The notes under the pieces: model-generated
What the model saw: the letters and a program-made list of their open reading frames with translations, nothing else
Database searches by the model: none
Told to the model about the DNA's origin: nothing
Program-made: the position numbers and the translations under genes
Shown: one piece after another, positions 14,807 through 15,924 of the stretch
Layout: each line of letters begins with the position of its first letter
Numbering within the stretch: position 1 is the first letter of the stretch
Origin: an uncultured Mucispirillum sp.
GTDB taxonomy: Bacteria > Chrysiogenota > Deferribacteres > Deferribacterales > Mucispirillaceae
DNA: 15,924 bases
Direction of reading: 5' to 3'
Assembly (NCBI GenBank): GCA_945947845.1
Contig: CAMEZN010000004.1
Location: 1-15,924, forward strand

Positions 14807-15924
14807 ATGTTATTACAATTTACTTTTAAAAATTTTAGGTCTTTTAAAGATGAAAATACATTAGATATGCGTGCTGCAAAAGTTACAGAACTTTCTTATC
14901 ATATTAGAAAAGTAGGTAAGGAAAAAGTGCTCCCTGTTACTGCTATTTATGGAGCAAATGCCAGTGGAAAATCAAATGTAATAAATGCTTTACAATTTAT
15001 GAAAATGTGCATAAACACATCTGTAATATTTGGCACAAAAATAAAAGATGAAATTTTAGAATTTCCATATAGCGATATTATTAACTTCAGCTTTGTAGAA
15101 AATGCTGATAACTTATCATCATTTTTTGAGATAACTTTTATGCTTACAAACAAAAAAAAGTATACATATGGCTTTATTATAGATAAACATGGTTTTAAGG
15201 AAGAATGGTTAAAACAAATTAAAACTAATAATAAACATGAAGATATAATTACAAGAAAAAATTATGATATGGATATATGTGAACTTAAACAAAAAGGTAT
15301 AAAAGAAAACATTAAAACTTCTCTTAAAAAAACTTCTCTTATTGTTTCTCTTGGAGCTATGCTTAATAATAAATTATGCATGAGCATTAATGAGTGGTTT
15401 GATAATATATTTATTGCTAATTTTGGAGATAATTATTTAGACATGATTCTTTCAAAAAGTATTGTATCATCAGAACTTAAATCTGGAATAATAAAAAACT
15501 TATTTATAAAATATATATCTAGTTTTGATTCTTCAATAGTAGATTATTATATTGAAGAAAAAAATAATGATGAAGACAACCCTTCTTATATAATATATAC
15601 TTATCACAAAATGATTGACAGTAATAAAAAGAAAAAAATACCATTATCTCTTGAATCTTCTGGAACTCAAAAAATGATTACATTATTTTTGCATTTCTAT
15701 CATACATTAAAAAAAGGTGGAATATTAGTTATTGATGAATTAAATGCAAAACTACATCCATTACTTATGAGAGCAATTATTAATCTATTTGCAGACCCAG
15801 AAACAAACCCAAATAATGCACAGTTAATATTTACTACCCATGATGTTTGGCTTATGGATTCTGAAATATTAAGGCGAGATGAAATATGGTTTACAGAAAA
15901 AAATTCTGATGGCGTATCTGAACT
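14807..15924 (+). CDS. AAA15/RloA-like ATPase, 3' end cut by window edge
   Basis: The plus-strand frame is open from ATG at 14807 to the edge (372 codons). GGTGA ends 4 nt before the start. This is an ABC-like ATPase of the SMC/OLD-related group. The N-terminus LLQFTFKNFRSFKDENTLDMRA is typical. Walker A is GANASGKS (49-56), the signature region is SLESSGTQ (281-288), Walker B is LVIDEL (307-312) and the switch histidine is H345 in TTHD. The end of the visible part, IWFTEKNSDGVSEL, matches the usual C-terminal segment of COG1106 proteins, so probably only a small part is missing. RloA was named for ORFs linked to type I restriction loci in Campylobacter, and related AbiL proteins block phage. 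The partner gene, often a Toprim-like rloB, would lie beyond the edge. It is the only plus-strand gene here. Confidence 0.88.
   Translation, partial: MLLQFTFKNFRSFKDENTLDMRAAKVTELSYHIRKVGKEKVLPVTAIYGANASGKSNVINALQFMKMCINTSVIFGTKIKDEILEFPYSDIINFSFVENADNLSSFFEITFMLTNKKKYTYGFIIDKHGFKEEWLKQIKTNNKHEDIITRKNYDMDICELKQKGIKENIKTSLKKTSLIVSLGAMLNNKLCMSINEWFDNIFIANFGDNYLDMILSKSIVSSELKSGIIKNLFIKYISSFDSSIVDYYIEEKNNDEDNPSYIIYTYHKMIDSNKKKKIPLSLESSGTQKMITLFLHFYHTLKKGGILVIDELNAKLHPLLMRAIINLFADPETNPNNAQLIFTTHDVWLMDSEILRRDEIWFTEKNSDGVSE

Noticed and set aside
14947..15153. Minus-strand 68-codon frame inside the ATPase
   Set aside because: It lies opposite the Walker A region of a well-supported gene and has no motif of its own.

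Overview
The window is AT-rich (by eye roughly 30% G+C). It joins a conserved housekeeping operon (positions 1 to about 6980, all on the minus strand) to a defence-type island (7037 to the right edge). The housekeeping order, in the direction of transcription, is DUF177/yceD, rpmF, plsX, fabD, fabG, acpP, fabF, rnc and a radical SAM gene cut by the left edge. This is a standard bacterial lipid-synthesis/RNase III cluster. It suggests an AT-rich, probably anaerobic or host-associated bacterium. A Deferribacterota (Mucispirillum-like) source is my best guess, but it rests on gene order and composition only and is weak.

Housekeeping region. A near-consensus promoter (TTGACG, 17 bp, TATAAT; 6953-6981) drives yceD-rpmF-plsX. 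A second strong promoter (TTGATA, 17 bp, TATAGT; 5067-5095) lies between plsX and fabD, where fabH often sits. It is followed by an approximately 200-nt leader with a long closing stem ending just before the fabD ribosome-binding site and two related GGCAG palindromes inside. No fabH is present. A G+C-rich hairpin with a T-rich tail directly after acpP probably terminates or attenuates before fabF. The encoded proteins make malonyl-ACP (FabD with AcpP), elongate and reduce acyl chains (FabF, FabG) and feed phospholipid synthesis (PlsX). YceD, L32 and RNase III tie the cluster to ribosome biogenesis.

Defence region. hsdM, hsdS and hsdR form a tight minus-strand type I restriction-modification operon that looks intact. 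HsdS carries two target-recognition halves that begin with a nearly identical 59-bp repeat. Just upstream, in the same orientation, is a eukaryotic-like protein kinase with a complete catalytic core and an unassigned C-terminal tail. Divergent from it, on the plus strand and cut by the right edge, is an AAA15/RloA-like ATPase. Its promoter contains a pentanucleotide repeat and a perfect AT palindrome. Restriction-modification, kinase and ATPase may form one composite anti-phage island or three adjacent modules; the sequence alone cannot decide.

No tRNA, rRNA, CRISPR array, transposase or integrase was seen.
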